A stretch of DNA of 64,000 nt from Acidobacteriota bacterium. Lineage in GTDB: Bacteria; Acidobacteriota; Thermoanaerobaculia; Gp7-AA8. Every line of letters starts with the position of its first letter. Position 1 is the stretch's first letter. The DNA lies in NCBI GenBank assembly GCA_021325515.1, contig JAJPHC010000013.1:126001-190000 (forward strand). Reading direction: 5' to 3'. The position numbers and the translations under genes are program-made. Below are positions 55,470 to 63,980 of this stretch, piece by piece. The notes beneath the pieces were generated by a model. That model made no database searches and was not told the DNA's origin. It saw nothing but the letters and a program-made list of their open reading frames with translations.

Positions 55470-57518
55470 CTAGAAGTGTACTTCGACCTGCCCGAACACC
55501 TCACGTCCCGTCAATCCTGTTTCGACGCCGAGCACCGTCTCGTCCGGTTTCTTGTTCAGCAGGTTCTGGCCGATCACGCTGAGGCGCACCGGCTGCTTCA
55601 GGCCGAACGCGTTGACGTCGTAGCTGGCGCGCGCGCCGAGGAGTGTGTAGCTCGGCAGCGGACGGATGGTGGGATCCGTGAAGTTCGAGTGCAGCAGATA
55701 CTGGAACTGCGGCGCGACATACTGGCCTCGCCACGATGCTTCGAGCGCGGCGCGCCATCCGTTCCACGGTCCGCCGTAGGCGCCGACGTTGATCTTGTTC
55801 TTCGGCGCATAGACGAATTCGAGCGGCCGGCTGCCGCCATCCTGATGCCCGGTCTGATGGGCCCAGTTCGCGAATCCGGTGATGCCGTTGAGATTCGCAC
55901 GCATCTCGAGCTCGCCGCCGGTGATCGTTCCCTTGCCCGGATTGTTCGACCAGCCGATGCCGGTCAATTGCGGCGTGAGCTGCGGCTCGATGATGTCGAT
56001 GAACTTCGACACGCGTGAGCGATAGACATCGAAGCGTCCCGAGACGGTTGGATTGAACTGATATTCGCCGCCGGCGTCGAGCGTCTGAATCTCTTCCGGC
56101 CGGAGCGTTGGATTCGGCGCGAATACCGCGAGCGGGAAGGTCGCGAACGGGCTCGTCACGTTGATGAACCACGTCGACTGATAGAGCTCGCTGAACGTCG
56201 GGAAGCGGAACGCCGTCGAATATCCGCCGCGCAGCACGAGGCGATCGTTCGGCGTGTAGACGAGTGCAGCGCGCGGCGAGGTCTTCTCCGGCGTGATGTC
56301 CGTCTTCTTGTCGTAGCGGAGGCCGAGCGTCGCGCGCAGGCGGTCGCGTATCAGATCGAATTGATCCTGCGCGTACACCGCTTCCTTGTCGTAGCCCTTC
56401 ACGATGTTGCCGCCGGGCGTCAGCTCCTTCGCATGTTCGCCGCGATCGAGCCGGCGCAACTCCGTTCCGAACAGGATCTCGTGCCCGGGGATCATCCGGA
56501 TGCCGAGGCGGAAATCGCCGATGGCCTGGTAGCCGTGGTTTGCGGTGTGGCCGAACTCGGCGGGATCTTCCGGCAACGCGTGACACGCGGCGCAGTGCAT
56601 TCCGGTGCGATGCGAATACGAGAGGTCGGCGCTGAAGGTGAGCTTCGCGTCGGCGGGTGCGTGGTTGTAACGCAGCGCGAGCGTGTCCATCGTCTGCTTG
56701 ATGCGATGCGCCGATGTGAACGCCGAGCCGGGCGGCAGCCCCGGGATGTCGAACGCCTCACTGAAGCCGTCGAGGTTGTCGTCGTGGCGATAGATCTCGC
56801 CCTGAAAATCCTTGTACGTTCCCTTGACGAAGACATCGGTTCCGCGGAAATGCGATTGGTCGTCTTTCCAGAACTCGAGCGGGAACATCGTCCGCTGCAT
56901 CTTCACGCCGGCAATGGCCGTCGCACCATTCGCGAAGCGATTGCCGTACATCAGTGTGCCCGCTGCCGTGTCGCGCGTGCCGCCCGCGTAGAGCTGCGCC
57001 GAGCCGCCGGCGAGATCGTCGCCGGACAGAGTGACGATGTTGATGACGCCCCAGTACGCGTTCTCACCGTAGAGCGATGATCCCGGCCCGCGCACGACCT
57101 CGATTCGCTTGATCAGTTGCACGGGGAAGAGATCGAACGCGGGGCTGAGCGGGAAGCCGCCGGTGTCGCCGGAGTTGAACGGCGCTCCGTCGATGAGGAT
57201 CAGCACGCGGCTGCTGAAGGGATTCTCGCCGAAGCCGCGGATGTCGACCGTCGCCACCATCGGGTTCCAGCGCACATTGACGCCGGCCACGAGGCGCAGC
57301 AGATCGGGTACGGAGTGCGCGCCCGACTCGCTGATCTGCTTCGCGGTGATGACGGTGACCGGTGCGGGAGCCTTCGAGATCGGGATCTCGGTCTTGGTCG
57401 CCGCCTCGACCTTCGGCTGTTCTTCTCCGAACAGCGTGACCTCTCCGATCGTCTTTCCCGTCTTCTGTTGCGCTTGCAGAGAAACAGCCACAAGGAGAAA
57501 CAGAGTCGTCCATCTCAT
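55470..57518 (-). CDS. TonB-dependent outer membrane receptor with a CxxCH motif
   Basis: The 682-residue protein has a signal peptide (TTLFLLVAVSLQAQ). The plug domain (about 45-150) has PVTVITAKQISESGAHSVPDLLRLVAGVNV and RGPGSSLYGENAYWGVINIVT. A 22-strand barrel follows with a typical terminal strand (EVFGQVEVHF). Within the barrel, HCAACHALPED carries a CxxCH cytochrome c-type heme motif in what should be a loop. ATG at 57518 is preferred over the open frame start at 57584 because it puts the signal peptide at the N-terminus. It shares an operon with the TPR-PhnD protein, so it imports an unknown siderophore, sugar or anion complex. Confidence 0.9.
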   Translation of the reverse strand: MRWTTLFLLVAVSLQAQQKTGKTIGEVTLFGEEQPKVEAATKTEIPISKAPAPVTVITAKQISESGAHSVPDLLRLVAGVNVRWNPMVATVDIRGFGENPFSSRVLILIDGAPFNSGDTGGFPLSPAFDLFPVQLIKRIEVVRGPGSSLYGENAYWGVINIVTLSGDDLAGGSAQLYAGGTRDTAAGTLMYGNRFANGATAIAGVKMQRTMFPLEFWKDDQSHFRGTDVFVKGTYKDFQGEIYRHDDNLDGFSEAFDIPGLPPGSAFTSAHRIKQTMDTLALRYNHAPADAKLTFSADLSYSHRTGMHCAACHALPEDPAEFGHTANHGYQAIGDFRLGIRMIPGHEILFGTELRRLDRGEHAKELTPGGNIVKGYDKEAVYAQDQFDLIRDRLRATLGLRYDKKTDITPEKTSPRAALVYTPNDRLVLRGGYSTAFRFPTFSELYQSTWFINVTSPFATFPLAVFAPNPTLRPEEIQTLDAGGEYQFNPTVSGRFDVYRSRVSKFIDIIEPQLTPQLTGIGWSNNPGKGTITGGELEMRANLNGITGFANWAHQTGHQDGGSRPLEFVYAPKNKINVGAYGGPWNGWRAALEASWRGQYVAPQFQYLLHSNFTDPTIRPLPSYTLLGARASYDVNAFGLKQPVRLSVIGQNLLNKKPDETVLGVETGLTGREVFGQVEVHF

Positions 57519-57595
57519 GTGTGGAGAAAGTTTACCAACGTCCGCCTCGCCCCGCGAAGCGGGCCTGATGTTGATCCCCGTCACAAAGGAATGGC

Positions 57596-58474
57596 ATGAA
57601 TCATGAGAAGGTGCCGGTCGTGAATGTTTTGAAAGTTGGCCGTTACCGCATGCTCGAGCGCCTCGGCGACGGTGCGTCGGGAGCTGTCTACCTCGCCGAG
57701 GACACGGTCATTCGCCGGAAAGTCGCACTGAAGCTGTTCCGGCAGCAGGAAGCCGATGCGCGCGCGCTGCGCAACTTCGAGCGCGAGGCGCAGTGCGCGT
57801 CACTGCTCAATCATCCGAACATCGTCACGCTGTTCGATGTCGGCGTCGAGGACGACGTCCGTTACATCGCCAGCGAGTACGTCGAAGGGGAGACGCTCCG
57901 CGAGCTTCTCCAGAATGGACCGCTGCCGATCATCGACGCGATCGACATCGCGCTCGGAGTCGCATCCGCGCTCGTTGCGGCGCACGAGGCGTGGGTCGTT
58001 CATCGCGATGTGAAACCGGAGAACATCATGCTGCGTCGCGACCGCTGCGTGAAGGTTCTCGACTTCGGAGTTGCAAAACTCGCCGGCGGCGGCGAGCAGA
58101 CGGATCCGCTCAAGCGTGGCCACAAGCTCGTCGGCACCCTGCCCTATCTCTCGCCGGAGCAGGTGCGCGGCGAGCCGATCATCGACACTCGCTCCGACAT
58201 CTACAGCCTCGGCGTCGTGATGTACGAGATGCTCGCCGGAGTGCCGCCGTTCACCGGCGCGACTCCGATCGACGTGCTCGCAGCGATCGTCGAGGCGGAG
58301 GTGCCGCCGCTGCCGGGCTCGGTACCGGCGGCGATCGCCGAGCTCGTGATGGGCTGCCTGCGCAAGGCAGTGCACGAGCGGGTGCAAACCGCGGCGGAAG
58401 TGGTTGCGCAGTTGAGCGATGTGAGGCTGGATTTCGCGATTCGAGAGCGGACGTCGCGGCTCGCGGTGAATTGA
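57596..58474 (+). CDS. Cytosolic Hanks-type Ser/Thr protein kinase
   Basis: The 292-residue protein contains one kinase domain (about residues 12-270) and no membrane helix. GDGASGAVY, VALKLF, VHRDVKPEN, DFGVAKL and TLPYLSPEQ are complete, so it should be active. AAAGGA precedes ATG 57596. It is divergent from the TonB receptor operon. No partner domain is fused. The next genes form a histidine kinase/response regulator pair, but the inverted repeat at 58473 separates them, so the signalling link is only by proximity. Confidence 0.9.
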   Translation: MNHEKVPVVNVLKVGRYRMLERLGDGASGAVYLAEDTVIRRKVALKLFRQQEADARALRNFEREAQCASLLNHPNIVTLFDVGVEDDVRYIASEYVEGETLRELLQNGPLPIIDAIDIALGVASALVAAHEAWVVHRDVKPENIMLRRDRCVKVLDFGVAKLAGGGEQTDPLKRGHKLVGTLPYLSPEQVRGEPIIDTRSDIYSLGVVMYEMLAGVPPFTGATPIDVLAAIVEAEVPPLPGSVPAAIAELVMGCLRKAVHERVQTAAEVVAQLSDVRLDFAIRERTSRLAVN

Positions 58475-58607
58475 GGGTGGGAGATGGGACGGATGGGACC
58501 TATGTGACCCATAGGTGGAACCAGCGTCAAGCCGTGTTCCTCGGCATCAAGCCCTCGTTCCTCCCATAGGTCCCATAGGTCCCATTCGTCCCATTCCTCC
58601 CATCGGC
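58473..58607. repeat. Inverted repeat, TCCCATAGGTCCCAT word family
   Basis: The left words (GGATGGGACCTATG, GACCCATAGGTGG; about 58473-58516) pair with the right tandem words (CCATAGGTCCCATAGGTCCC, CCCATTCGTCCCATTCC; about 58561-58607). The stem is imperfect but long. It starts at the kinase stop codon and ends just before the histidine kinase start. If read as protein in the histidine kinase frame it gives a false Pro-rich stretch (IGPIGPIRPIPPIG). Confidence 0.82.
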
Positions 58608-58634
58608 TCGCTCCTTGCTTGCTCCCTCGCAGCC

Positions 58635-59768
58635 GTGCTCCAGTACAACGAACTGGCGAAGAGCCCACTGCTCGACCGCCGCGATCCCGACGACCGCGCG
58701 CGCCTGCTGAAGGCGATCGAGCGGAAGGGAATCGAGTGGGCTCTCACGTTCGACGCGATCGAGTTTCCGATCTTTCTCGCGTCGAGCGAAGGCATCGTCG
58801 TCCGGATGAATCGCGCCGCGCGCGATCTCGCCGGAGGAACGTACGCCTCCATCCTCGGCCGCAACATCGCGAGCCTTGGCGATGGCGAGCTCTGGCGCTC
58901 GCTCGATGACCTCGTCCACGCGGTTCTCGATGCACGCGACTCCTGCACGGCTCGCGCGATCGATGATCACGCCCGCCACTGGGACATCACCTGCAATCTC
59001 TGCGAAGCCGAGGGGGAAGAACGGCTGATCCTGATTCTTCGCGACATCACGAGGATCGTTGCGCTGCAGGAATCCGTACAGCGCGGCGAGCAGCTCGCGG
59101 CGCTCGGCGAGCTGGTGGCCGGAGTCGCTCACGAAGTGCGCAATCCGCTGTTCGGGATGATGGTGACGCTCGATGCCTACGAGCCGCTCGTGAAGCAGAG
59201 CGAGGATGCGGAGGAGATGTTCTCGTCGCTGCGGCTCTGGATTCACCGGCTGAATCAGTTGATGGAAGACCTGCTGCAGTACGGAAAGTCGTGGCAGATC
59301 GAGCTGGTGGAAGGGGATCTCGGTGACGTGATCCAGCAGGCGATCGCGCAGTCGCAGCCGGAGGCGAGCAAGGCGAATGTGCGGGTGACGAAGAAGCTGG
59401 AGCCCGCGCTGCGCATGCTGATGGATGGAGACAGGCTTACGCACGCCGTGCAGAACGCCATCATGAACGGGATTCAGCACTCGGATCCGGGGATGGAAGT
59501 CGAAGTCGCGGCGTGCCGGCGCGATGGCGGTGTCATCGAGTGCGCGGTGAGGGACCATGGCCCCGGTTTCCCGGCCACGGATCTCGCGAAGATTTTCCAG
59601 CCGTTCTTTACGCGGCGGCGTGGCGGTACGGGCCTCGGTCTTTCCATCGCCCATCGCGTCATTGAAGAGCACGGTGGCACCGTTGCTGCAGAAAACGCCG
59701 CAGGCGGAGGGGCCGTCGTGCGCATGCGGTTTCCCGAATACAACACCGCCGGCGAGGCAAAGGCATGA
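58635..59768 (+). CDS. PAS-containing cytosolic histidine kinase
   Basis: The 377-residue protein contains a PAS domain (about 45-150), a HisKA domain with the phospho-His in GVAHEVRNPLFGM, and a HATPase with the G1 box DHGPGFP and the G2 box RRGGTGLGLSIAHR. No membrane helix is present, so it senses a cytosolic signal through PAS. The frame is open from 58515, but that part only translates the repeat element; GTG at 58635 is the first good start. The stop overlaps the receiver gene start (ATGATG). The cognate response regulator follows. Confidence 0.85.
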   Translation: MLQYNELAKSPLLDRRDPDDRARLLKAIERKGIEWALTFDAIEFPIFLASSEGIVVRMNRAARDLAGGTYASILGRNIASLGDGELWRSLDDLVHAVLDARDSCTARAIDDHARHWDITCNLCEAEGEERLILILRDITRIVALQESVQRGEQLAALGELVAGVAHEVRNPLFGMMVTLDAYEPLVKQSEDAEEMFSSLRLWIHRLNQLMEDLLQYGKSWQIELVEGDLGDVIQQAIAQSQPEASKANVRVTKKLEPALRMLMDGDRLTHAVQNAIMNGIQHSDPGMEVEVAACRRDGGVIECAVRDHGPGFPATDLAKIFQPFFTRRRGGTGLGLSIAHRVIEEHGGTVAAENAAGGGAVVRMRFPEYNTAGEAKA

Positions 59769-60166
59769 TGGTTCTGCGGAGCGAATCGAGTCCTCGTTAC
59801 CGCATCCTCATCGTGGATGACGAGGAGCTCATCGTCCAGGCGATGAAGAAGTACTTCGGCGGCCTTGGCTACGATGTCGACACCGCGTTCGAGCTCGAAG
59901 AAGCGCAGGCTCTCCTCGCGAACAACTGCTACGACCTCGTCATCGCGGACCTTCGTCTCACCGGCGTCGGCGGCGTCGAAGGTCTGCAGATCGTCTCCGA
60001 CGTGCGGCAGCGGTACGCGGGTGCGCGCGTGATCCTGCTCAGCGCGTACGGCACCGCGGAGATCGAGCGCGAGTCGTATCAGCGCGGCGCGGACGCGTTT
60101 CTGCACAAGCCGAAAGCGATGATGGAGATCGCTCAGGTGTCGGTCAGTCTTCTGGAGAATTCATGA
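59765..60166 (+). CDS. Single-domain response regulator (CheY-like)
   Basis: The 133-residue protein has one REC domain: acidic pair DDEE, phosphoacceptor Asp in VIADLRLTG, Ser in LLSAYG and Lys in LHKPKAM. There is no output domain, so it acts through protein interaction. It overlaps the histidine kinase by 4 bp and the EAL gene by 4 bp, so the three are co-translated. The likely chain is histidine kinase to REC to the EAL-like protein. Confidence 0.92.
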   Translation: MMVLRSESSPRYRILIVDDEELIVQAMKKYFGGLGYDVDTAFELEEAQALLANNCYDLVIADLRLTGVGGVEGLQIVSDVRQRYAGARVILLSAYGTAEIERESYQRGADAFLHKPKAMMEIAQVSVSLLENS

Positions 60167-60933
60167 GAGAGCATTCGGCACTGGATCGTCTCGTCGCGCC
60201 GGGCGGTATTCGCCCTCTGTATCAGCCGATCTACATGCTCGGCGAGCCGGCCATGCCTCCCGTGCTGTTCGGATTCGAATGTCTGTCACGCGGACCCGCC
60301 GGGACGAACTTCGAGAAGGCGCCGGTGCTGTTCGACTACGTTCGGTTGAAGCGGCAGGAGGCGCTGGTCGATCGAATCTGCGTGGCCACTGCGCTCGGCG
60401 AGCTTCCGCTGCTCGACCCCGTGACGCGGGTCTGCCTCAACGTTCATGCGTCTGCGCTCGCGCGCGATCACGGCTTCGTCGATTTTCTTTCCCACGCTCT
60501 CGATGATTCGCGGCTGTATCCGGGGCGCGTGATCATCGACGTCGTTCATCCCGATGCGATGTACGACGGAGACGGATTCCGGGCGGCGGTCGCGAGGCTG
60601 CGCGACCTCGGCGTCGCGATCGCCATCGACGACATCGGTTCCGGCGCGGCGAATTTCAAGATGCTGCTCGATGTGGCGCCGGAGTACATGAAGCTCGATC
60701 GCGGCATCGTCAGCGGATGTCACTCGGATCCGCGGCGGCGCGCGATGGTCGAGTCGCTCGTCGCGCTGGCAGCGAAGCTCGATTCCGCCGTCATCGCGGA
60801 GGGAATCGAATGCGACGACGACCTGATGATGATCGAGCTGCTGGGCGTCGACATCGTTCAGGGGTTCCTCCTGGCCGAGCCGATGAGCGGACGGGAGACG
60901 CCGCAGCACTTCATCAGTAGCATTGCGGTGTGA
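60163..60933 (+). CDS. EAL-domain protein with altered metal-binding motif
   Basis: The 256-residue protein is a stand-alone EAL domain. Conserved parts are ECLSRG (EAL position), CLNVHAS (Asn), IDDIGSG (metal Asp pair), YMKLDR (Lys), IAEGIE (Glu) and VQGFLL (Gln). The ELTE motif, whose Glu binds metal in active c-di-GMP phosphodiesterases, reads IIDVVHP, so Glu is replaced by His or Asp. It may be a weak enzyme or a c-di-GMP receptor. ATG at 60163 overlaps the receiver gene, and the stop overlaps the DUF1697 gene. Confidence 0.85.
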   Translation: MREHSALDRLVAPGGIRPLYQPIYMLGEPAMPPVLFGFECLSRGPAGTNFEKAPVLFDYVRLKRQEALVDRICVATALGELPLLDPVTRVCLNVHASALARDHGFVDFLSHALDDSRLYPGRVIIDVVHPDAMYDGDGFRAAVARLRDLGVAIAIDDIGSGAANFKMLLDVAPEYMKLDRGIVSGCHSDPRRRAMVESLVALAAKLDSAVIAEGIECDDDLMMIELLGVDIVQGFLLAEPMSGRETPQHFISSIAV

Positions 60934-61448
60934 CGACCCACGCGGCGTTCATTCGCGGCATCAACGTCGGCGGCAACAAGCAGATCCGGATGTCCGATCT
61001 GAAGAGCGCGTGCGAGTCGGCAGGACTCGCGAACGTGCGGACCCTGCTGCAGAGCGGCAACGTCGTCTTCGAGTGCGCACGCCGCGATCCCGCGAAGATC
61101 ATCGAGAAGGCGCTGGCGCACCTCGATGTCCGCGTGCTCACGAGGACGGCGGACGAGCTGTGCGATCTGATCGCACGCAATCCGTTCGATTCGGATCGCA
61201 ACCCGAGCCAGCTCATCGTCTTCTTTCTGGAGAAGCCGCCGGCGAAGGAGGCACTCGCCGCGCTGCGCGCCGCGATCCAGGGACCGGAGGAACTGCACGC
61301 CTCCGGCCGCGAGCTCTTCGTCTACTACCCCGCGGGCATGGGGAAATCGAAGTTGACGAATGCAGTCGTGGAACGAAAGCTGGGAATGGCAGCGACCGCA
61401 CGCAACTGGAACACGGTGGAGAAGGTGGCCAGTTCATCCCGAGCGTAG
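60930..61448 (+). CDS. DUF1697 family protein
   Basis: The 172-residue protein opens with AAFIRGINVGGNKQIRMSDLK, the DUF1697 signature, and contains VRTLLQSGNVVFE and VYYPAGMGKSKLT. The molecular function of the family is unknown. GTG at 60930 overlaps the EAL gene stop (GTGTGA), so it is in the same operon. Its last codons run into the left arm of the inverted repeat at 61434, which supplies the stop and changes the C-terminal residues to SSRA. Confidence 0.88.
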   Translation: MTTHAAFIRGINVGGNKQIRMSDLKSACESAGLANVRTLLQSGNVVFECARRDPAKIIEKALAHLDVRVLTRTADELCDLIARNPFDSDRNPSQLIVFFLEKPPAKEALAALRAAIQGPEELHASGRELFVYYPAGMGKSKLTNAVVERKLGMAATARNWNTVEKVASSSRA

Positions 61449-61552
61449 CGAGGGATCAACGTCGACACCGCGCCACGCAAGACCACGAGCGATACTCGAA
61501 ACCTCGAGCTCTGCCGGTGTAGCCGTTGATCCCTCGCTTGCGCTCGGGATGA
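61434..61552. repeat. Inverted repeat, TCATCCCGAGCG word family
   Basis: The left arm 61434-61461 (TCATCCCGAGCGTAGCGAGG and on to CAACG) pairs with the right arm 61524-61552 with a single bulge. It separates convergent genes, and the DUF1697 stop is inside the left arm. Confidence 0.88.
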
Positions 61553-61563
61553 ACCTGAACCCG

Positions 61564-63057
61564 CTACACCACCACGAACTGCCCCCGCCCCTTCCGCTTC
61601 GCCTCGTACAACGCGTCGTCGATCCTCCGTTTCGCATCCGCGGGCGACTCGCCGGCGCGGAGGACGCCGAGGCCGCAGGAGGCGCTGAGGTTGCGGGCGG
61701 AGCCGTTGTAGTCGAAGGGAATGCTCTGCAGCGAGTCGTAGACGCGGGCTACGATCCTGCGCGCATCGTCGACCGTCGCATCGGGGAAGAGAATCGCAAA
61801 CTCGTCGCCGCCCACGCGCGCGACGACGTCGGAAGGGCGGATCGCGCTGCGGATCATCGACGCGAAGCGGATCAGCGCCGCATCGCCCGCCGCATGTCCC
61901 AGCTCGTCGTTGATCGGCTTGAAAAAATCGAGGTCGATCATCGCCAGCGCGGTCGTCCGTCCGCTCTTCGCATGATCGCTGAGCGCTTCCTCGAAGAAGC
62001 GGACGTTGTAGAGGCCGGTCAGCGCATCGTGCGTCGACGCCTCCAGCAGCTCTTCCTGCTGCGCGATATTGCGAAGTGTCACGATCGTCGAAGATTCCGT
62101 CTCTCCCGCGAACCGGAACGGCGTGATGTGCACGTCGTACGGCTGATCGTCGATGCGGGCCGGCCCATGTTCCGGAAACGTCAGCAGCGGCGTCATGTCC
62201 ATGCCGAAGTAGAGCAGTCCGAAGATCTCTTCCGCGGCGCGATTCGCGTAGAGCAACGTCTTCGTCGAGCTGATGATGAAGACCGCATCGGGGACTGCGT
62301 CGAATGCAGCCTTCAGATAGTGCTGCTCGGTGATGTCTTCGAGGATGACGTTCGCGTAGGTCGTCCCCTGATGCCGCACGACGCTCACGCGGACGTTCGC
62401 CACGCGGCTCTGATTGTCCAGCGAGTAGACGAGATAGAGCGCCGAGCCTCCGCCGCGCTCCAGCAGTTGCCGCACCCGTTCCGGCGCGGAAAACGCGACG
62501 AGATCGAAGAGCGTCGCGCCGGGTGACGGCGGCTGCTTCGAGAGAAGGCGATTCACGAAGCTCTCGCTGACGTGGACCACGAGCCCCGTGTCGCGATCGA
62601 TGACCGCGCTCGGATGCGGCGACGAATGCAGGATCGTCTGGAAGAGCGTCTGCGCCTCCCGCCGCGCGCTGCGCTCGCTCACTTCTCGCAGCTCGCGCGC
62701 GACGGCCGGCACGAGCCGCGCGAGATTCTCCTTGAGCACGTAGTCCTGCGCGCCGCTGCGCATCATCTCGACGGCGATGTCCTCGCCGACGACGCCGGAG
62801 ACGACGATGAACGGCACATCGAGTCCGGATTCGCGAAAGATCTTCAGCGCATCAGGCGCACTGAACGCAGGGAGGCAGTAGTCGCAGATGACGAGATCGA
62901 ATGCGGAGCCGCGTGCGAGCTCTTCCCGCAGCCGTGCTGCCGTCTCGATGCGCGTGATCTCCGTCTGATAGCCGCCTCGCCGCAGCTCCATTCCGAGCCG
63001 CGCGGCATCGCGCTCCGAGTCCTCGATCAGAAGGAGGCGGATGGTGCTGTCGCTCAT
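61564..63057 (-). CDS. Response regulator with PAS domains and GGDEF diguanylate cyclase
   Basis: The 497-residue protein has an N-terminal REC domain (about 5-125, with DYCLPAFSAPD as phosphorylation site region). Two PAS-like domains follow (about 140-245 and 250-335), then a GGDEF domain (about 340-497) with VGGDEFAI intact. The inhibitory I-site RPSD lies five residues before GGDEF, so product feedback is expected. It makes c-di-GMP after phosphorylation by a histidine kinase, most likely the overlapping upstream gene (ATGA, 4 bp). Loss of a membrane helix indicates a cytosolic protein. Confidence 0.92.
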   Translation of the reverse strand: MSDSTIRLLLIEDSERDAARLGMELRRGGYQTEITRIETAARLREELARGSAFDLVICDYCLPAFSAPDALKIFRESGLDVPFIVVSGVVGEDIAVEMMRSGAQDYVLKENLARLVPAVARELREVSERSARREAQTLFQTILHSSPHPSAVIDRDTGLVVHVSESFVNRLLSKQPPSPGATLFDLVAFSAPERVRQLLERGGGSALYLVYSLDNQSRVANVRVSVVRHQGTTYANVILEDITEQHYLKAAFDAVPDAVFIISSTKTLLYANRAAEEIFGLLYFGMDMTPLLTFPEHGPARIDDQPYDVHITPFRFAGETESSTIVTLRNIAQQEELLEASTHDALTGLYNVRFFEEALSDHAKSGRTTALAMIDLDFFKPINDELGHAAGDAALIRFASMIRSAIRPSDVVARVGGDEFAILFPDATVDDARRIVARVYDSLQSIPFDYNGSARNLSASCGLGVLRAGESPADAKRRIDDALYEAKRKGRGQFVVV

Positions 63058-63980
63058 CTCTGCGCGAGCGTTCGTTCTTCATGAGGACCCGTCGTGAAGT
63101 AGAACGTCGCTCCCTTCTCTACCTCTCCCTCTGCCCAGATTTTTCCGCCGTGGCGATGCAGGATTCGCTGCACCGTCGCCAGACCGATACCTGTTCCCTC
63201 GAACTGTTCCCTCGAGTGCAGGCGCTGGAACGCGCGGAACATCTTGTCGGCGTATGCGGGATCGAAGCCCGCGCCGTCGTCGCGGATGTAAAGCGCCGGG
63301 CGCCCGTTCTGATCGGTGATCCCGAACTCGATCGTCGCGTGCGGGCGTTTCTGCGTGAACTTCCAGGCGTTCGACAGCAGGTTCTCCAGCACGGCGCGCA
63401 GCAGGCGGCGGTCGCCGTTCACGACGATTCCCCGCTGGATGCGCACCGACACTTCGCGCTCCGGCTCGCGCTGCCGCAGGCCGTCGATCACCGACTGCGC
63501 GAGGTCGGAGAGGTTCACCTCTTCGAGGTCCAGCTCCGCGCGGGAGAAGCGCGACATCTGCAGCAGGCCGCCGACGAGCTCCTGCATCTGCAGCGCCGCA
63601 TCGCGGATCCAGTGAACGCATTCCCGTCCGCTCTCGTCCAGCCCGCGGCCGAAGTCGTCGAGCAGCATCTGCGTGAAGCCGTCGATGCTCGCGAGCGGCG
63701 CGCGGAGATCGTGCGAAGCCGAGAACGCGAATGCTTCGAGCTCCTTGTTCGCCGATTCGAGCTCGAGCGTGCGGCGGCGGAGGATCACGTCGTTCGAGTT
63801 GGCCTCGTCGAGAAGGCGCCTGATGGCCGCGCTGAGACGGCCGAGCGAACCGGAGGCAGATGGTGCCGCGCGGTTGTCGATTGCCAGCGCCATCTCCGTG
63901 AGCGCGCGCCGGCTGAGCAACGTAAGCGCAATGGCCGCCAGAAGCGCGGCGATGATCGCGGCTACGGCCACCGTCGTCAT
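63054..63980 (-). CDS. Membrane-anchored histidine kinase (phytochrome-like kinase core), possibly 5' incomplete
   Basis: The 308-residue protein has an N-terminal transmembrane helix (AAIIAALLAAIALTLL), a short coiled linker (VILRRRTLELESANKELEAF), a HisKA domain with the phospho-His in SASHDLRAPLASIDGF, and a HATPase with NLLSNAWKF, DDGAGFD and GTGIGLATVQRI. ATG at 63980 is the first start in the window, but the frame stays open to the window edge, so a longer N-terminus is possible. It overlaps the GGDEF gene and is its likely partner, giving a phosphorelay to c-di-GMP synthesis. Confidence 0.88.
   Translation of the reverse strand: MTTVAVAAIIAALLAAIALTLLSRRALTEMALAIDNRAAPSASGSLGRLSAAIRRLLDEANSNDVILRRRTLELESANKELEAFAFSASHDLRAPLASIDGFTQMLLDDFGRGLDESGRECVHWIRDAALQMQELVGGLLQMSRFSRAELDLEEVNLSDLAQSVIDGLRQREPEREVSVRIQRGIVVNGDRRLLRAVLENLLSNAWKFTQKRPHATIEFGITDQNGRPALYIRDDGAGFDPAYADKMFRAFQRLHSREQFEGTGIGLATVQRILHRHGGKIWAEGEVEKGATFYFTTGPHEERTLAQR

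Noticed and set aside
56585-56605. TonB receptor as a true cytochrome c
   Set aside because: One CxxCH in a barrel is not enough; no cytochrome fold is present, so it is kept only as a finding to test.
58515-58634. Pro/Ile-rich N-terminus for the histidine kinase
   Set aside because: It is the translation of the inverted-repeat words; GTG at 58635 is a better start.
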